This document shows, piece by piece, positions 10,401 through 23,126 of a DNA stretch of 64,000 nt. Below the pieces are notes generated by a model. The model was given only the letters and a program-made list of their open reading frames with translations, was not told the DNA's origin and ran no database searches. The translations under genes and the position numbers were made by a program. How positions within the stretch are numbered: the first letter of the stretch is position 1; the number at the start of each line of letters is the position of its first letter. Source of the DNA: Bufo bufo. Taxonomy: Eukaryota; Chordata; Amphibia; Anura; Bufonidae. The stretch is from NCBI RefSeq assembly GCF_905171765.1, contig NC_053392.1:338489010-338553009 (forward strand). The letters are read 5' to 3'.

Positions 10401-10986
10401 AGGAGTGGCTTAATGGAGAAAAAAATTGCGGAACCATGCTAAGGGCATCACTGGTAAGATCCCTCTTGGGAGGGAGTATGGTTTATTATCCACATACTTT
10501 GGCTTCAATTTGTTTGTTGTCCCTTTTTTTGTGTCATTGTAATGCAAAGGTACTGTTAGGGGTTCGACTCACAGGCTTGTTCAGAATTTTTATTTTTAAA
10601 CTCTTTTATTGACGTGAAAGAAGAAAAATTAACATTTTGCATCCGTGTTACATGTCATAGTACATATAGGTATAGCAGGTAAATTTCATGCATGTAATTC
10701 AGACATCCACTGCATTGCTATAAGGTCTCCTATCTATTACTATAAGTTTATACAGAACATTCCTGTGACTCCACTAGACCTACCGATCCAAAATTCATTG
10801 GGCTACTGACAGTGCCTGCCGTAGTCCTGAGGCAGAGTACAGTATGTGCGGAGAGTTGCACCAGAAGCCCCAGACTTTTTCAAATCTTTGAGGTTTGTTA
10901 CGGTGTTTGAACACCAATACGAGATATGGTATAATTTGATTGGTTTGTAATTTCCACATGGAAAGGGTCGGTGTGTTGGAGTCATA

Positions 10987-13900
10987 TCATCGCAAAGCTA
11001 TACATTTGCGCGCCATAAATAATGATTCTCTCAAAAATATTATCATGTAGTGATCCCAAGTATCTTCGCTTAAAAGTCCCAGCAGGCAGATCTCAGGAGT
11101 GCATTCTACCTGGATCGACAACAAATTGGAAAGGAAGGCAATGACCTCCCTCCAAAACGTGGCGATTGGGCTGCAGCTCCACATCATGTGCCAAAAATCT
11201 GCGTCTAGTTCTCCACATCGTGGGCATGCAGTAGATGATGCCCTGCCCATTCTGTAGAGCCTGGTTGGCGTTAGATATGTTTAATGAGTGATGTATAATT
11301 GTATAATTTTTTTATTAGCTGCTGGCGATACTTGCAAATGTAATTCCAATAAATCTACTATAGATTCATCTGTGAGTGTGGGTATCAGCCTTTTCCATTT
11401 GTCTATTACTTTGAGGGGGTTAATGTTGACCTTTGCTTGTACTAAATGGGCATAAATTGTCGACACTAGTCCTCTGGGACCCTGGGTTTTAACAACCCCT
11501 ATTAGTGGGTTTTTTGAGATCATGGTATTAATGCTCGGGATGGTAGTCTGTATGGCTGACTTAAGTTGCAGGTATGAGAAGAAGTGGGTGCGGAGGATAT
11601 TGTATTTCTGAGATAGTGCTTCAAATGTCATCAATACTCCCTGATCATATATATCTCCAAGAGTCCTAACCTGTGCCTCCTGCCATCTATCAGCCCCCAT
11701 AACTACTTGTACCTGCGGTAGCGATTGGTTGGCCCATAAAGGTATATCTAAGACCACTCCTGTGAACTGTGTCAGTGTTTTCGCTTCTCTCCAGATAATT
11801 TGTGCCAGCTTATGCAGCGGCAACAATGGTTTCCGGAATTTAGGAGGCATCTCCGGGACTGGCCATAGGGAATGACAGTTTAAGAAGTGCATTAAAAAGT
11901 ACTCCGAAGTGGGCAGTTCCTCCGCAGTATACCATGCACTAATAAGTCTCAGCTGGCCTGCTATGTAATATAAGTAATAGTCTGTTAAGGCAATACCACC
12001 TTCTGTTTTCGGCCGTTTCAATGTTTCTAGGCTTAGTTTGGCCCGCGATCTTGCCCATATAAAAACTCTGCTCAAGGAGTCTATTTCTCTAAATATCGTT
12101 TTGGGTATAGATACCTCTAAGTGTTGAAGAGTGTATAACACCTTGTGGAGTATAATCATTTTAATTAGATTAATGCGTCCTGCTACCGAGATGGGTAATG
12201 TTTTTCAGTTTTAGAGCTTGTTCCGTATGTACTCCTTTAGTGGGTAAACATTAAGGGGTAGGGCTTGGGGTGCTTTTTAGTGATGGTGACCTCTAAATAT
12301 TTGAATGTGTCAGCCACCTTCAATCTTTCTACGTGTGGGGGACCTGACCAGTCTGTTTTGCCAAGAGGCATATAAACTGATTTCTCCCAGTTGATTCACA
12401 GGCCTGAGAACTCTCCAAATTCATTGATTAGGGCCACTGCACTTTTGAGGGAAGTGTCCGGCGATGGCAAATATAATATCATGTCATCTGCATACAGTCC
12501 TATGCAGGCTTTTCTTTCTCCCATGGTCACCCCTGTTATAGTATTGCTGTTTCTCACCCTAATCACCAAGGGCTCAACTGCCAATGCAAATAGGAGTGGC
12601 GACGGGGCAGTCCTGCCTCGTACCTCTATGAAGAGTGAAGCTTTCGGATATCTTTCCACTTATCAATAGTTTACTAATAGGTCTGCTGTATAGTATAGTA
12701 ATCCATTTAAGGAATTGTGGTCCAAACCCAAATTTTGTCAGGCATTCAATCAGATAGGCCCATTCTATTGAATCGAATGCCTTGGCCGCATCTAAAGAAG
12801 CCAAGGCCCAATTCTCATTTGAGGCATACCCCACCTGAGCAGCTACCTGAACCCTCCAGATATTCTCGGTGGTGGATTTCCCTGGCATAAATCCTGTCTG
12901 ATCCGGATGAACCAGCAATAGGATTACTTGGTTCAGCCGGGTTGCCAGAATCCTTGTCAGTATTTTGTAATCTACGTTTAGTAGCGCTATGGGTCTATAT
13001 GAGCCACAGTCTAAGGGATCTTTATCCGATTTGAGTAGTAGTGTCAGGCAGATTACCCCTTTCAAAGGAAAACTGGAGAGTGGTTAGCAATTGAGGAGCT
13101 AAGACCTCCCCATATTTGGCATATACCTCTTTAGGAAGCCCGTCAGGGCCGGGAGACTTTCAATTGTTAAGGTCTGATATGGCTTGATTAATCTCTTCCA
13201 GGCTGATTGGTTGATAAAGTTGGGTACATTGTGTTGCAGTAAGAGTAGGTATGGTTATACCTTCTAAATATGCAGCTATCTCTGCTTCGGTAGTTCTATA
13301 TAAATCTTGGTAGAAGCGTTTAAAAGCACAGAGAATCACCTCTTGCGCGTTGTGCAGTTGTCCTGCGGGGTCTCTAACTGCTAAAATCGTCCTCTGGATC
13401 AACTTGCAGGATAACAGGCCGAACTGGATGGACAAATGTCTTTTTTCGGCCTTATGTACTATGTTACTATGTTATGTACTATGTTACTATGTTGAGGAGG
13501 GTGAGTTGTGACGGACTAATTGAGCCAATAGTTTAGCTGACTGGTTTCCCAGTTCGAATGCTGTCTGTTTCAGGAAAAATAGTTTCCTATCAGCCTTATC
13601 TCTAAGTGTCGCTAGATATTGTCTTCCCGCTTGGAGCCACGCATTTTTGTTAGTATCCGTCGGGTGGTTAATATATTGCTGTTCCAGTGTAGTACACCGG
13701 GATTCCAACTCCACCTCTGAACGTTTGGTGTCTTTTTTTTTTATATAGGATATGCTGAAGTGTAGGGCCCTCTAAGAAATGCCTTCAAAGTGTCCCATAC
13801 CAATGCTAGGTTAGGTTCATTTGTGTGTGCTTCTAGAAACTCTCGTAGCTGGTAAGTAATTCCAGCCGCTGATCCTAAAATGGAATGTATATGGAATCCT

Positions 13901-14638
13901 ATACATTATTGAAGGGGTGCCTCGCATCAGAGTGCCCAGTATCGTTGAGTGATCCAATATTCCTCTATGAGGGTATGTTATCGCGCATAGATTTAATAAC
14001 GTTACCTCGTTACCTAACATATAATCTATGCGGGTTAGACAGTTGTGACCACTGCTATCTCAGGAGTATACTCTATCGGTAGGGTATTTGGCTCTCCAGA
14101 GATCCAACCATCTAATTTCAGTCAGAAACCTACCAAGCCGTGAGGGAGTCCCTGTGTTTGTTGGGTCTATATTTTCTTGAAGGCGATCAAGGGAAGGGTC
14201 TAACATCATATTTAGGTCTCCCATGCAAATAACCCTAGCTTGTGGGTATGTGGCCACGCATGTAGCCACCAGGTGAAGGACCTGCATAGAACCTGGGGGT
14301 GGATTATATATCCCTATTCATTTGTACTGTACATTGCCAATTAGAGAGTGAACAGAGATATATCTGCCTTCTGAATAAATGATCGAGTATTTTACCTCCG
14401 AGCGCAATTGTTTGTGTATTAGTAAGGACACTCCTCGTGAGGAGGCAGTGTAGTATGAGTGCGTGGCCCATTGTACCCAAGGTTTCTTTATTACGCGGGA
14501 GGTGTTAGGGATAAGATGAGTCTCTTGAAGACATAAGATCTGTGGATTATGGTTTCTGATAAAAGCAAGCACCATAGATCTTATTTGTGGTGTCCCCAGA
14601 CCCCTAACATTCCATAATAGTACTTTTAGCTGAGCCAT
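10987..14638 (-). pseudogene. L1/Tx1 ORF2 (endonuclease plus reverse transcriptase), copy A
   Basis: Fragments in several frames keep the expected order. The endonuclease starts MAQLKVLLWNVRGL at 14638, with LCLQETHL following, then CMGDLNMMLDP near 14230 and RID-like text near 14035. Reverse transcriptase follows at about 13065-12400: SYRPIALLN, DQTGFMPGKST, SLDAAKAFDSIEW, GTRQDCP and LYADDMILYL. The thumb and connection region lies at 12159-11281, and a C-terminal Cys-rich part at 11250 has CPRCGELDADFWHMMWSC. At least five frame breaks separate these pieces. The GTRQGCP motif has G changed to D, which would damage the polymerase. No active product is expected. Confidence 0.85.
13405..13496. 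mobile_element. Short LINE tail with TTACTATG microsatellite inserted in copy A
   Basis: The segment GAACTGGATGGACAAATGTC continues into CTTTTTTCGGCCTTATGTAC and then repeats of TACTATGTTACTATGTTA. This is the common 3' tail of a frog LINE or SINE family ending in a microsatellite. It interrupts the ORF2 linker of the older L1 copy A and contributes accidental residues to the frame beginning at 13435. Its borders are approximate. Confidence 0.55.
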
Positions 14639-15184
14639 GGACTCAGAGGCAGACATGTGCGATCGGCAGTGGAGGCAAGTGCAGTAGACATAGTATCACA
14701 CAGCATTGCTACATGAACAACTGTATGTAACAAATAGAACATAGCTATAGTAGAACCAACAAAACTAAAGTTGCAAACCCTTAGTGGTCCTTAACAGTAT
14801 GTTACTTAAGTATTAGGTCTGTAATAATTTCTTATTTCAGACTATAGGCCAGTAAATCCGGGATGCCTCCGCCTATGATGTCAATTGGCAGAGGCATGCA
14901 GGCTGCGGCTAGAGAACTAGTGTGTCCATTTTAGTAAGATGAATGGATGTATTGAAGCCCTATGTCGTTAGCTAGGATAAAGCAAGTCTTAATGAAAAAA
15001 GATTCCAGAGAAATTATCTTTAACATATATCATAATGAAAGCAAACTAGTCCGCTGGTGTTCTCAGGTGACCTTTTCTAGATGAGTCAGGTGCTTCAACG
15101 CCTCAGAGATCTTCGCCGCAGGGTCAACCACTCAGATATCTCTGCAGGGGAGGTGTAGAAAACCGCCCTGTCGCTGTACACCAC

Positions 15185-15955
15185 TCAGAGTTTGGCAGGG
15201 TAGCCCATAGAGTAAGGGATGTTGGCTTCCCTCAGGCGTCTTTTGACATCCATGAAGGTGGCGCGTTGTTTTTGCAGCTCCATAGAAAAATCCGGTAAGA
15301 TGGAGACTCTGGCGTTGTCGTATTTAATTTCCTGTTGCCTTCTAGCTAGAGACAATATCCTGTCCCTGTCTTTGCAGTTGAGGAACCTTGAGAGCATAGA
15401 GCAAGGTGGTGCCCCCGGTGGAGGGGGTTTAGCTGGCACTCTATGAGTCCGCTCTACTGCATACGCTGAGGAGAAATTGGCATCGGGGAAAAGTTCTTTC
15501 ATCCAGTTTTCTATTAACTCATCTGGCACTCTGCCCTCAGCTCTTTAAGGCAATCTGATAATTCTATTATTTTTTTCTATTTTCTAGATTTTCTAGATCG
15601 TCCTCTTTCTGCTTCCATTGCTCCTCTTTGGTATTAAGCTCTGGTATTAAGCCCGTTCTCGCAGATTATGTAGATCTTGTCGCAATAGAGCCAAATCTAT
15701 CTTGACTTCGTCCAGTTTTCCTGTGAGGGAGGTCTTGCATGCGGTGATAGCCTCCAAGACCTGAGTGGTTACTTGTTTAAGGGTGGGTTCTTCCTGGTCT
15801 TCCTCCTGGGAAGCTGCTTGGGTGGGAATTTTAGCTACTGTGCTTGCTCTGGTGTGCACATTCCATTGTGGTAATGGCGACCACGTACCATCTTCTGGTT
15901 GCCTGGCAAATTCGCACTGTTTTTCAGTGGCGCTCTGTGTTTTTTGTGGCCCCAT
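15185..15955 (-). pseudogene. L1/Tx1 ORF1 (RNA-binding protein), copy A
   Basis: ORF1 encodes the nucleic-acid chaperone that coats LINE RNA. The N-terminal part (15955-15647) starts MGPQKTQSATEK and ends in a short coiled-coil-like stretch, LDEVKIDLALLRQDL. The C-terminal part (15529-15185) contains AVERTHRVP, LSRFLNCKDRDRIL and ARVSILPDFSMELQKQR, as in the RRM and C-terminal domain of L1 ORF1p; the same order is seen in copy B. The two halves are in different frames and separated by about 115 bp, so the protein is broken. Confidence 0.8.
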
Positions 15956-16075
15956 TGTAATGCCACCTTAAACTGCAGTTTCGTAATTATCAAAGCAGCA
16001 GTCAGGGTTCAAGATGGTGTAGCAAACTGTGTACGTACAGTGGTGCTTCAGGGCTACCTGGCCCCTTTAAGGATA

Positions 16076-16499
16076 TATACAAACTGAAAAGAATGGCGTG
16101 GTATTAAACAAGCAGGACATGCTCAAACCCATATGCAGTTGTGCATATATATACAGGGGAGCAAATCCTGCACTTGTGGCCCGTTGCTAATGATGATCCC
16201 CAGCAAAAATGCATACAGTGGAGGATGCCCGCAGCGAACCACAAGTACCACAATAGACATCCTACACAAGATAGCAATTATGTGGATGTGATAATCAATA
16301 TAACAATATAACAAAATAATAGCAAAGACAGGTGCACTCTGCGGTCTTACTAAATCCTCAAACAGATTTTAAAATTGAGAGATTAGCCAACATGTCCTAC
16401 ACCGTAGGACATGTTGGCTAATCTCTCAATTTTAAAATCAGTTTGAGGGTTTAGTAAGAGCGCAGAGTGCACCTGTTTTTGCTATTATTTTGTTATATT
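16076..16499. mobile_element. 424-bp insertion with 15-bp target duplication and 96-bp snapback end
   Basis: The 15-mer GCCCCTTTAAGGATA occurs at 16061-16075 and at 16500-16514, bracketing this insert in the 5' part of L1 copy A. The right part of the insert is a long inverted repeat. The left arm is 16305-16400, the loop is ACC, and the right arm is 16404-16499. I count about five mismatches in 96 positions, so the repeat is young or conserved. The left 229 bp are single copy. The direct repeat suggests a retroposon, and the snapback end suggests fold-back DNA synthesis or an element with inverted ends. The family is not recognised. Confidence 0.7.
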
Positions 16500-16514
16500 G
16501 CCCCTTTAAGGATA

Positions 16515-17072
16515 GCAGTGAGTTTAGTGCTAAGTCAAGAATCTTGGTTTGGGTGGATCAAATGTATATGACACTATATCAGAGCTGCTGGGAAGTCAAG
16601 AGGTTAACTATGTGTGACACAGCAGGGTCTGTGCTTAGCTGAGCTCCTGCCTCCTTCCCTGGTGCTGCAGTGATCTCCACAAGATGGCCGATTGGCGGGA
16701 AACTTCTGCTCGCGGGTCTGCAGCCGCGTCTCCTGCTCTCCACCTGAGGTGTGTCCCCCGCGATCTCCCTCTCTACCTCACCCGGATCGGAACTTTGGGT
16801 CTCGCTGCTGGCACCCGACTGAAGCCAGCACGTGGCTCGCTAGTTCTGCTTGTTGGAATGGTTCACAGTACGGCTCCCGGCACCCCCCCTCTGTGACCTC
16901 TGTCTTGCCTAAATACTCGGCGCTGGATGCGGTGTGCTGCAGGGCTCACTCTGAGTGCCTCTCTGGTTCAAATGGACGCAGATCCTCCAGGATTTATGCA
17001 GGTCTGTGGACGCTGCCTCTGAGCTCCTCTCACTCGCGTCCTGCCATCTTGGCTGCCGGCCACGCCCCTACC
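16515..17072 (-). promoter_or_regulatory. 5' untranslated region of L1 copy A, presumed internal promoter
   Basis: This GC-rich segment lies between ORF1 and the 5' end of L1 copy A. On the minus strand the element starts GGGGCGTGGCC, and AAGATGGC follows about 20 bp in (near 17045). Another CCATCTTG-type site lies near 16684. AAGATGGC matches the core of the YY1 site known from mammalian L1 promoters; a role here is inference from sequence similarity only. Confidence 0.45.
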
Positions 17073-17116
17073 GGCTTATTCAGAATTTTAACTTAAACTA
17101 CTTACAGTTTGTAGTT

Positions 17117-18173
17117 CATCACAGAAATTTTATTATCGCCATTTGTCACAATCTTGACATTGAGGTCTCCCAAACACTGAGACCTTGTCATGTAACGTTT
17201 GGGAAGGACATTCCCCTTCTCTCCTCGTTCTAGCGATTAGTGAGGGTTTCAGCACTCAGACTCCCACCGATCAAAAATTTTGATATGTCTCTATGACATA
17301 TGAAAAGTATTATGAAAACTCAGAGACCCTTTACCCTCACATTTTTGTCTGCTTGTTGTTTCAGTCTGTTTCTGCTGGCCCTTTGCTTGGTCCTGAAGTG
17401 CTCCTTTATATACTTAAATTTTGTATGTTTTTATACATGACCTAGACATCTAGTCTAAGTTTCATTGGTCTAGAAGACCAAGGGCGCAAGGGCAATTTGA
17501 CAGATAAATCATTTTTGCATTTTTTTTGTAAAAAATTAAATAAAATCATCACACCGGAATCATATTACCCATTGTTGGATGACAGCCTTTTTCTTTGCTC
17601 TCTGCTAGGAAGAGAAACTACAATCTCTATCCCTGTCTGTATCACACTAATATGTGATAATGTACTGTTCCACAACCCATCGCTCAGTAAACCATATCAG
17701 GATTATATGATCTAAAATATGTGCACACCTCACCATTGCATGTAAATGAGCTTGTGGGACATCCCATTAAATATGGAGTTGTCTCCACCAACCTCCCTTT
17801 TGCAGCAATAACAGCCTTCACTCTTCTGGTAAACTTTATGTAAGAGTTTCGACTGTGTCCAATTATGTTGAAAAGAAGGTCTGACGCTGCATTTTTATTT
17901 ATCCCAAAGGCTTTCAAAAACAGCCCCACACCTTTTCCCCTTCCATCAAATTTTACAGTAGACACTATTTATTCTGGCAGATACTGTAGCCTTCTCCAGC
18001 ATCTATAAAACCCAGATTTGTCCATCAGACTATTAGACCTAGTGGTGGTGTATTTTGCACCACTTCAGCTCATGGTGATGGTAGGCTTATATGTAGCTGC
18101 TCAATCACGAAAACCCATTTCTGTCCTGTGAGTTTGCATGAGGTAAATATTTTCTATTCAGTTTGCAATATAA
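17117..18173. repeat. 1057-bp tandem duplication, first copy
   Basis: The segment begins CATCACAGAAATTTTATTAT and is followed without a gap by a second copy starting at 18174 with the same text. The copies differ by about ten substitutions plus a changed T-run, so I estimate identity above 98 percent. The unit contains a decayed Tc1-like transposase tail on the minus strand. Confidence 0.9.
17684..17965 (-). pseudogene. Tc1/mariner-like transposase C-terminal fragment (copy 1)
   Basis: The 93-residue frame begins MSTVKFDGRGKGVGLFLKAF and contains TRRVKAVIAAKGRLVETTPY. Text such as STVKF-G near a GxFLKAFG block, and RxKAVIAAKG near the end, are typical of Tc1 transposase C-terminal halves. 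The DNA-PKHT and PDLNPIE blocks that should lie between them are missing, so the coding sequence is internally deleted. No activity is expected. Confidence 0.5.
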
Positions 18174-19230
18174 CATCACAGAAATTTTATTATCGCCATT
18201 TGTCACAATCTTGACATTGAGGTCTCCCAAACACTGAGACCTTGTCATGTGACGTTTGGGAAGGACATTCCCCTTCTCTCCTCGTTCTAGCGATTAGTGA
18301 GGGTTTCAGCACTCAGACTCCCACCGATCAAAAATTTTGATATGTCTCTATGACATATGAAAAGTATTATGAAAACTCAGAGACCCTTTACCCTCACATT
18401 TTTGTCTGCTTGTTGTTTCAGTCTGTTTCTGCTGGCCCTTTGCTTGGTCCTGAAGTGCTCCTTTATATACTTAAATTTTGTATGTTTTTATACATGACCT
18501 AGACATCTAGTCTAAGTTTCATTGGTCTAGAAGACCAAGGGCGCAAGGGCAATTTGACAGATAAATCATATTTTTTTTTTTTTTTTTGTACAAAATAAAA
18601 TAAAATCATCACACCGGAATCATATTACCCATTGTTGGATGACAGCCTTTTTCTTTGCTCTCTGCTAGGAAGAGAAACTACAATCTCTATCCCTGTCTGT
18701 GTCACACTAATATGTGATAATGTACTGTTCCACAACCCATCGCTCAGTAAACCATATCAGGATTATATGGTCTAAAATATATGCACACCTCACCATTGCA
18801 TGTAAATGAGCTTGTGGGACATCCCATTAAATATGGAGTTGTCTCCACCAACCTCCCTTTTGCAGCAATAACAGCCTTCACTCTTCTGGTAAACTTTATG
18901 TAAGAGTTTCGACTGTGTCCAATTATGTTGAAAAGAAGGTCTGATGCTGCATTTTTATTTATCCCAAAGGCTTTCAAAAACAGCCCCACACCTTTTCCCC
19001 TTCCATCAAATTTTACAGTAGACACTATTTATTCTGGCAGATACTGTAGCCTTCTCCAGCATCTATAAAACCCAGATTTGTCCATCAGACTATTAGACCT
19101 AGTGGTGGTGTGTTTTGCACCACTTCAGCTCATGGTGATGGTAGGCTTATATGTAGCTGCTCAATCACGAAAACCCATTTCTGTCCTGTGAGTTTGCATG
19201 AGGTAAATATTTTCTATTCAGTTTGCAATA
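18174..19230. repeat. 1057-bp tandem duplication, second copy
   Basis: This is the downstream copy of the 17117-18173 segment. Visible differences include GTGACG for GTAACG, GTGTCACAC for GTATCACAC, TATGGTC for TATGATC, CTGATGC for CTGACGC, and an expanded T-run near 18570. After the copy ends, the sequence continues as CTAAGCTTTTGGTC, which looks like a transposon terminus. Confidence 0.9.
18744..19025 (-). pseudogene. Tc1/mariner-like transposase C-terminal fragment (copy 2)
   Basis: This is the duplicate of the 17684-17965 fragment. The peptide is the same except for two substitutions near its C terminus (CIYFRP in place of CTYFRS). It arose by the tandem duplication and not by transposition, since the whole flank was copied too. 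Confidence 0.5.
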
Positions 19231-19395
19231 TAACATTCTAAGCTTTTGGTCAAAAATGTGGACAACCTCATTTAACATCTCCCACTTACTGTAGTCCACC
19301 ATTCAGAGTGGCAGCAGAATTTCTATAAGGCCAAGGAATAGGAATAAACAGTGCCACCATCAGAGCAGTTATGACAGTACTGCCATCTACAATTG

Positions 19396-19682
19396 ATACT
19401 ATTCAATAGTATCCACTGTGGCCTGACTTGAATAGCCTATAGAAGCGATCCGTACCATTGAAATGAATGGGACGGCTTGGGTGTAATTACACCTGCTCAC
19501 CGCTGCAGATGCAACAGCGAACAGGTAAACAATGAAGAGGAGGCAGCGCTGGCACGGCGCGCACCTTCTCTTTAAACAGCTGATCGGCGGGGGTGCCGAG
19601 TGTCGGACCCCAGCCGATCTGATATTGATGACCAATCCTGAGGATAGGTCATCAATAAATATAACTTGGACAACCCCTTTAA
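19396..19682 (-). repeat. Common amphibian short repeat (AAAGGGGTTGTCC end)
   Basis: Read on the minus strand it begins AAAGGGGTTGTCCAAGTTAT, followed by a short palindrome GACCTATCCTCAGGATAGGTC, then ATCGGCTGGGGTCCGACACT and a GC-rich body. The left side contains CATTCATTTCAATGG-like text. It has no coding capacity. It looks like a non-autonomous DNA element or SINE-like repeat; no complete terminal pair was found. Confidence 0.5.
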
Positions 19683-20600
19683 TGCATAGAAGATACTAAA
19701 AAGAGAATTAACTGCTTCCTTACCAGGCAATTTTCAGTTTTTGTGCCTTTAAAGCACTGTCCCGGAGCCATGACTTTTGTATTTGTAGCTGTATGAGGGC
19801 GTGTTTTTTTGTATGTTCTTATGGCACCATTTAATATTGCATATAATATAGTGGAAACCTGGAAAAAATTCTGAATGGGGTAGAATTGGAAAAAAAACAC
19901 AATTTCTGGCACAGTTTTATGGGTTTGTTTTTATGGTGTTCCCTGTGAGGTAAAACTGACCTGTTACCTTCATTCTTTGGTTCAGTACGGTTACAACAAT
20001 ACTACATTTATATATTTTTTCTTGTGTTTTAATACTGAAAAAAAAGATCGATGGACCTTTTTGAGGGTTTATTTTTTGCAGGACAATGTGTAGGGTTTTT
20101 TATATACCATTTTAGGGCGTGTCTGGCTTTTTCATCAGTCTTTTTTGAGTAGGTGAAGCGACAAAAAATGTTGAGTCGGCCATTTTGACATTTTTTTCTG
20201 TTACACCATTTGCATTTTAATAGTATCAGAATTTTCAGATGCGGAAATGCTTATGATGTTTTGTTTTTTTGGTGATTTTAATTTTTATATTTTTAAAACT
20301 TTTTTTACTTTTTATTTTTTGCTTCTGCAATAGATTGGATTGAATTGGTAAGGCAATTCAGTGCTCTATTGCTACTTTCTTATGGAGCCCTGCCACCTGA
20401 AGGGCTCCATAGGAACTACAACTCTGAAAGCTGATTTTCTCCAGGGAAACCAGGGAATTTATCGCTACTGTTTTTTTTTTACCTCTCAGATGCCGTGTGG
20501 TCCCATTTAACCACGGCATCTGAGGGGTTAAATGAAAATTCTTGATGGCAGCCATGTGAAATTCCTGATGACAGCCTTGTGAATATACAGTACTTTCCAA
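19683..20600. repeat. T-rich transposon remnant, no gene
   Basis: Low-complexity T-rich text with phrases such as TTTTTGCAGGACAATGTG resembles the subterminal parts of frog non-autonomous elements. A hairpin (ATGCCGTGTGGTCCCATTT against AAATGGGACCACACGGCAT-like text) lies near 20490-20520. No coding region is supported. Confidence 0.4.
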
Positions 20601-21180
20601 AGGTTTTGTTTAATTTTCTGTTAAAATCTCTAGTTACAGCACAAGTTAATTATTCTTCAGCATCAGGAAAAAAAGCTGAGAAAATATTTAACTGAGAAAA
20701 TATTTAACATAAACATATACAGCGCCTCAACACCTCATAATATCATATCACATTTTCAGTATTTTCACCCTTTGCCTTTATTATAACAAACATTTTTTCT
20801 AAAGATTTTGAAATAAGTTTTCAGAGATATTTTTGTATGCATCTACTTCTGTTAGGTCTTCTTCACATATGCGATCTGACTCAGTTCCCCTCTGGCGTGA
20901 AGCAAAAAATGCCAGAGGGGAACTGAAGCCAGAACAGATCCCATAGTTTTCTGTGGAATCGTTCTCATACTGTACATCTGGAGCATCGATGCATGCTCCA
21001 TTTTTCATCTGGAGCTATTAATGGATAGATGTCGGATCTGTGCACTGACGTGGAGTACACATGTATCAGTAGTATCTGGCTCCTGGCCTAAAATAGCTGG
21101 CCAGACACAACTGATATATGTAAAGCGGGCCTTAGAAGTATGTTGTATTCACTGTTTCTCATGATCCTTGTAATCCTCAG
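20601..21180. repeat. Inverted-repeat remnant with a strong hairpin
   Basis: CAGTTCCCCTCTGGC and its complement GCCAGAGGGGAACTG face each other at about 20881-20924. TCCAGATG-type pairs occur near 20980-21015. The segment from 20856 (TAGGTCTTCTTCACATATG) to 21135 may be a degenerate MITE. No gene is seen. Confidence 0.4.
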
Positions 21181-21204
21181 GCTAGTTTCACACTAATGTT
21201 ACAG

Positions 21205-21460
21205 GCCGCCGCTCTCTGGATCTGGGATAGCTGGATGTTACCGCGTGACCACAGGTCTCATTGACTATAATGGAATCTGGATGAGATCTGGCTGCAACCC
21301 AGCAAATATTCTGGGATTTGGCTGCACACAACGGTTTTTGTATGGCTGAAGCCGGGTAGCGGGCAGATCTCTGCCAGATCCCATTATAGTAAATGGGAAG
21401 GGGCAGGCATTGTGGTAACATCTGGTTATTCCAGATCCAGAGAGCTCTGGTCGGCTGTTC
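21205..21460. repeat. Imperfect long inverted repeat
   Basis: CCGCTCTCTGGATCTGGGAT followed by GGATGTTACCG on the left is answered by GGTAACATCTGG and CCAGATCCAGAGAGC on the right (about 21413-21450). The piece probably belongs to a foldback element that starts GGCTAGTTTCACACTAATG at 21180. Confidence 0.5.
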
Positions 21461-21553
21461 TCTGCTGTAACACGGATGTACCTAAACATCCAACCAATTT
21501 TTTTTGAAAGTGTTAGAAATACCCTAAAAAAATTTTTTTTACTATACCTCATA

Positions 21554-22603
<1,050 letters not shown>

Positions 22604-22964
22604 TATATTTATTTTCTAATTTTATCACCAAAAGAGATCCCTGAAGGATCACTGCTCCTGCCTGTCATCTCTCCACTGGAACCCCTTCATAGAACATTGC
22701 AGTCGAGAGAATCCTGCGCTGATATTCTATGGCAGATCTTTCAGAGGAAGGCACAGACTGGAGCAAGGAAATGTACTCCAATCAGGACAGTGCATATAAT
22801 ACAAGTATCCCTACACTGCATACATGGCTGCGGTGTACGTATTCGCTATGCACTGTAGTGAATAGAGGCCTGAACTTCAGGGGTCTCTTTTGGTAGTAAA
22901 ATTAGAAAATAAATAAATGGTATTTCTACCACTTTTTTAAAAAAATTGTTGAATATTTAGGTAC

Positions 22965-23126
22965 ACTTTAAATACTCATCATAGTGATGATGAGATATGA
23001 GCTTCAGGAGGCCAGTCAATTGCTGTGAAGACATCAGAGACTTCTTTGAGTAGTTCATAGCAGTGTGCTGGGGTTGTGATGTTGCTGTAGAAATCAGGCA
23101 TTTTCCTAAGTGAATTCTATGTTTTA
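22965..23126. other. Short non-coding spacer
   Basis: Nothing recognisable lies between the two neighbouring MITEs. Confidence 0.4.

Larger units (their letters stand above)
10591..17072 (-). mobile_element. Full-length L1/Tx1-clade LINE, copy A (decayed)
   Basis: The element reads on the minus strand: a 5' end starting GGGGCGTGGCC near 17065, ORF1 at 15955-15185, ORF2 at 14638-10987, and an A-rich 3' end near 10591. It is flanked by a 17-bp duplication with one mismatch: GGCTTGTTCAGAATTTT at 10574-10590 and GGCTTATTCAGAATTTT at 17073-17089. Such duplications are the mark of target-primed reverse transcription, and they show that the insertion was full length. Both ORFs are broken by frameshifts and stops. 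Two later insertions lie inside it (about 13405-13496 and 16076-16499), so this copy is much older than the related copy B at 34891. Confidence 0.85.

Noticed and set aside
10562..10575. tRNA B-box-like GGTTCGACTC
   Set aside because: No upstream A box or cloverleaf; it is next to the L1 target duplication by chance.
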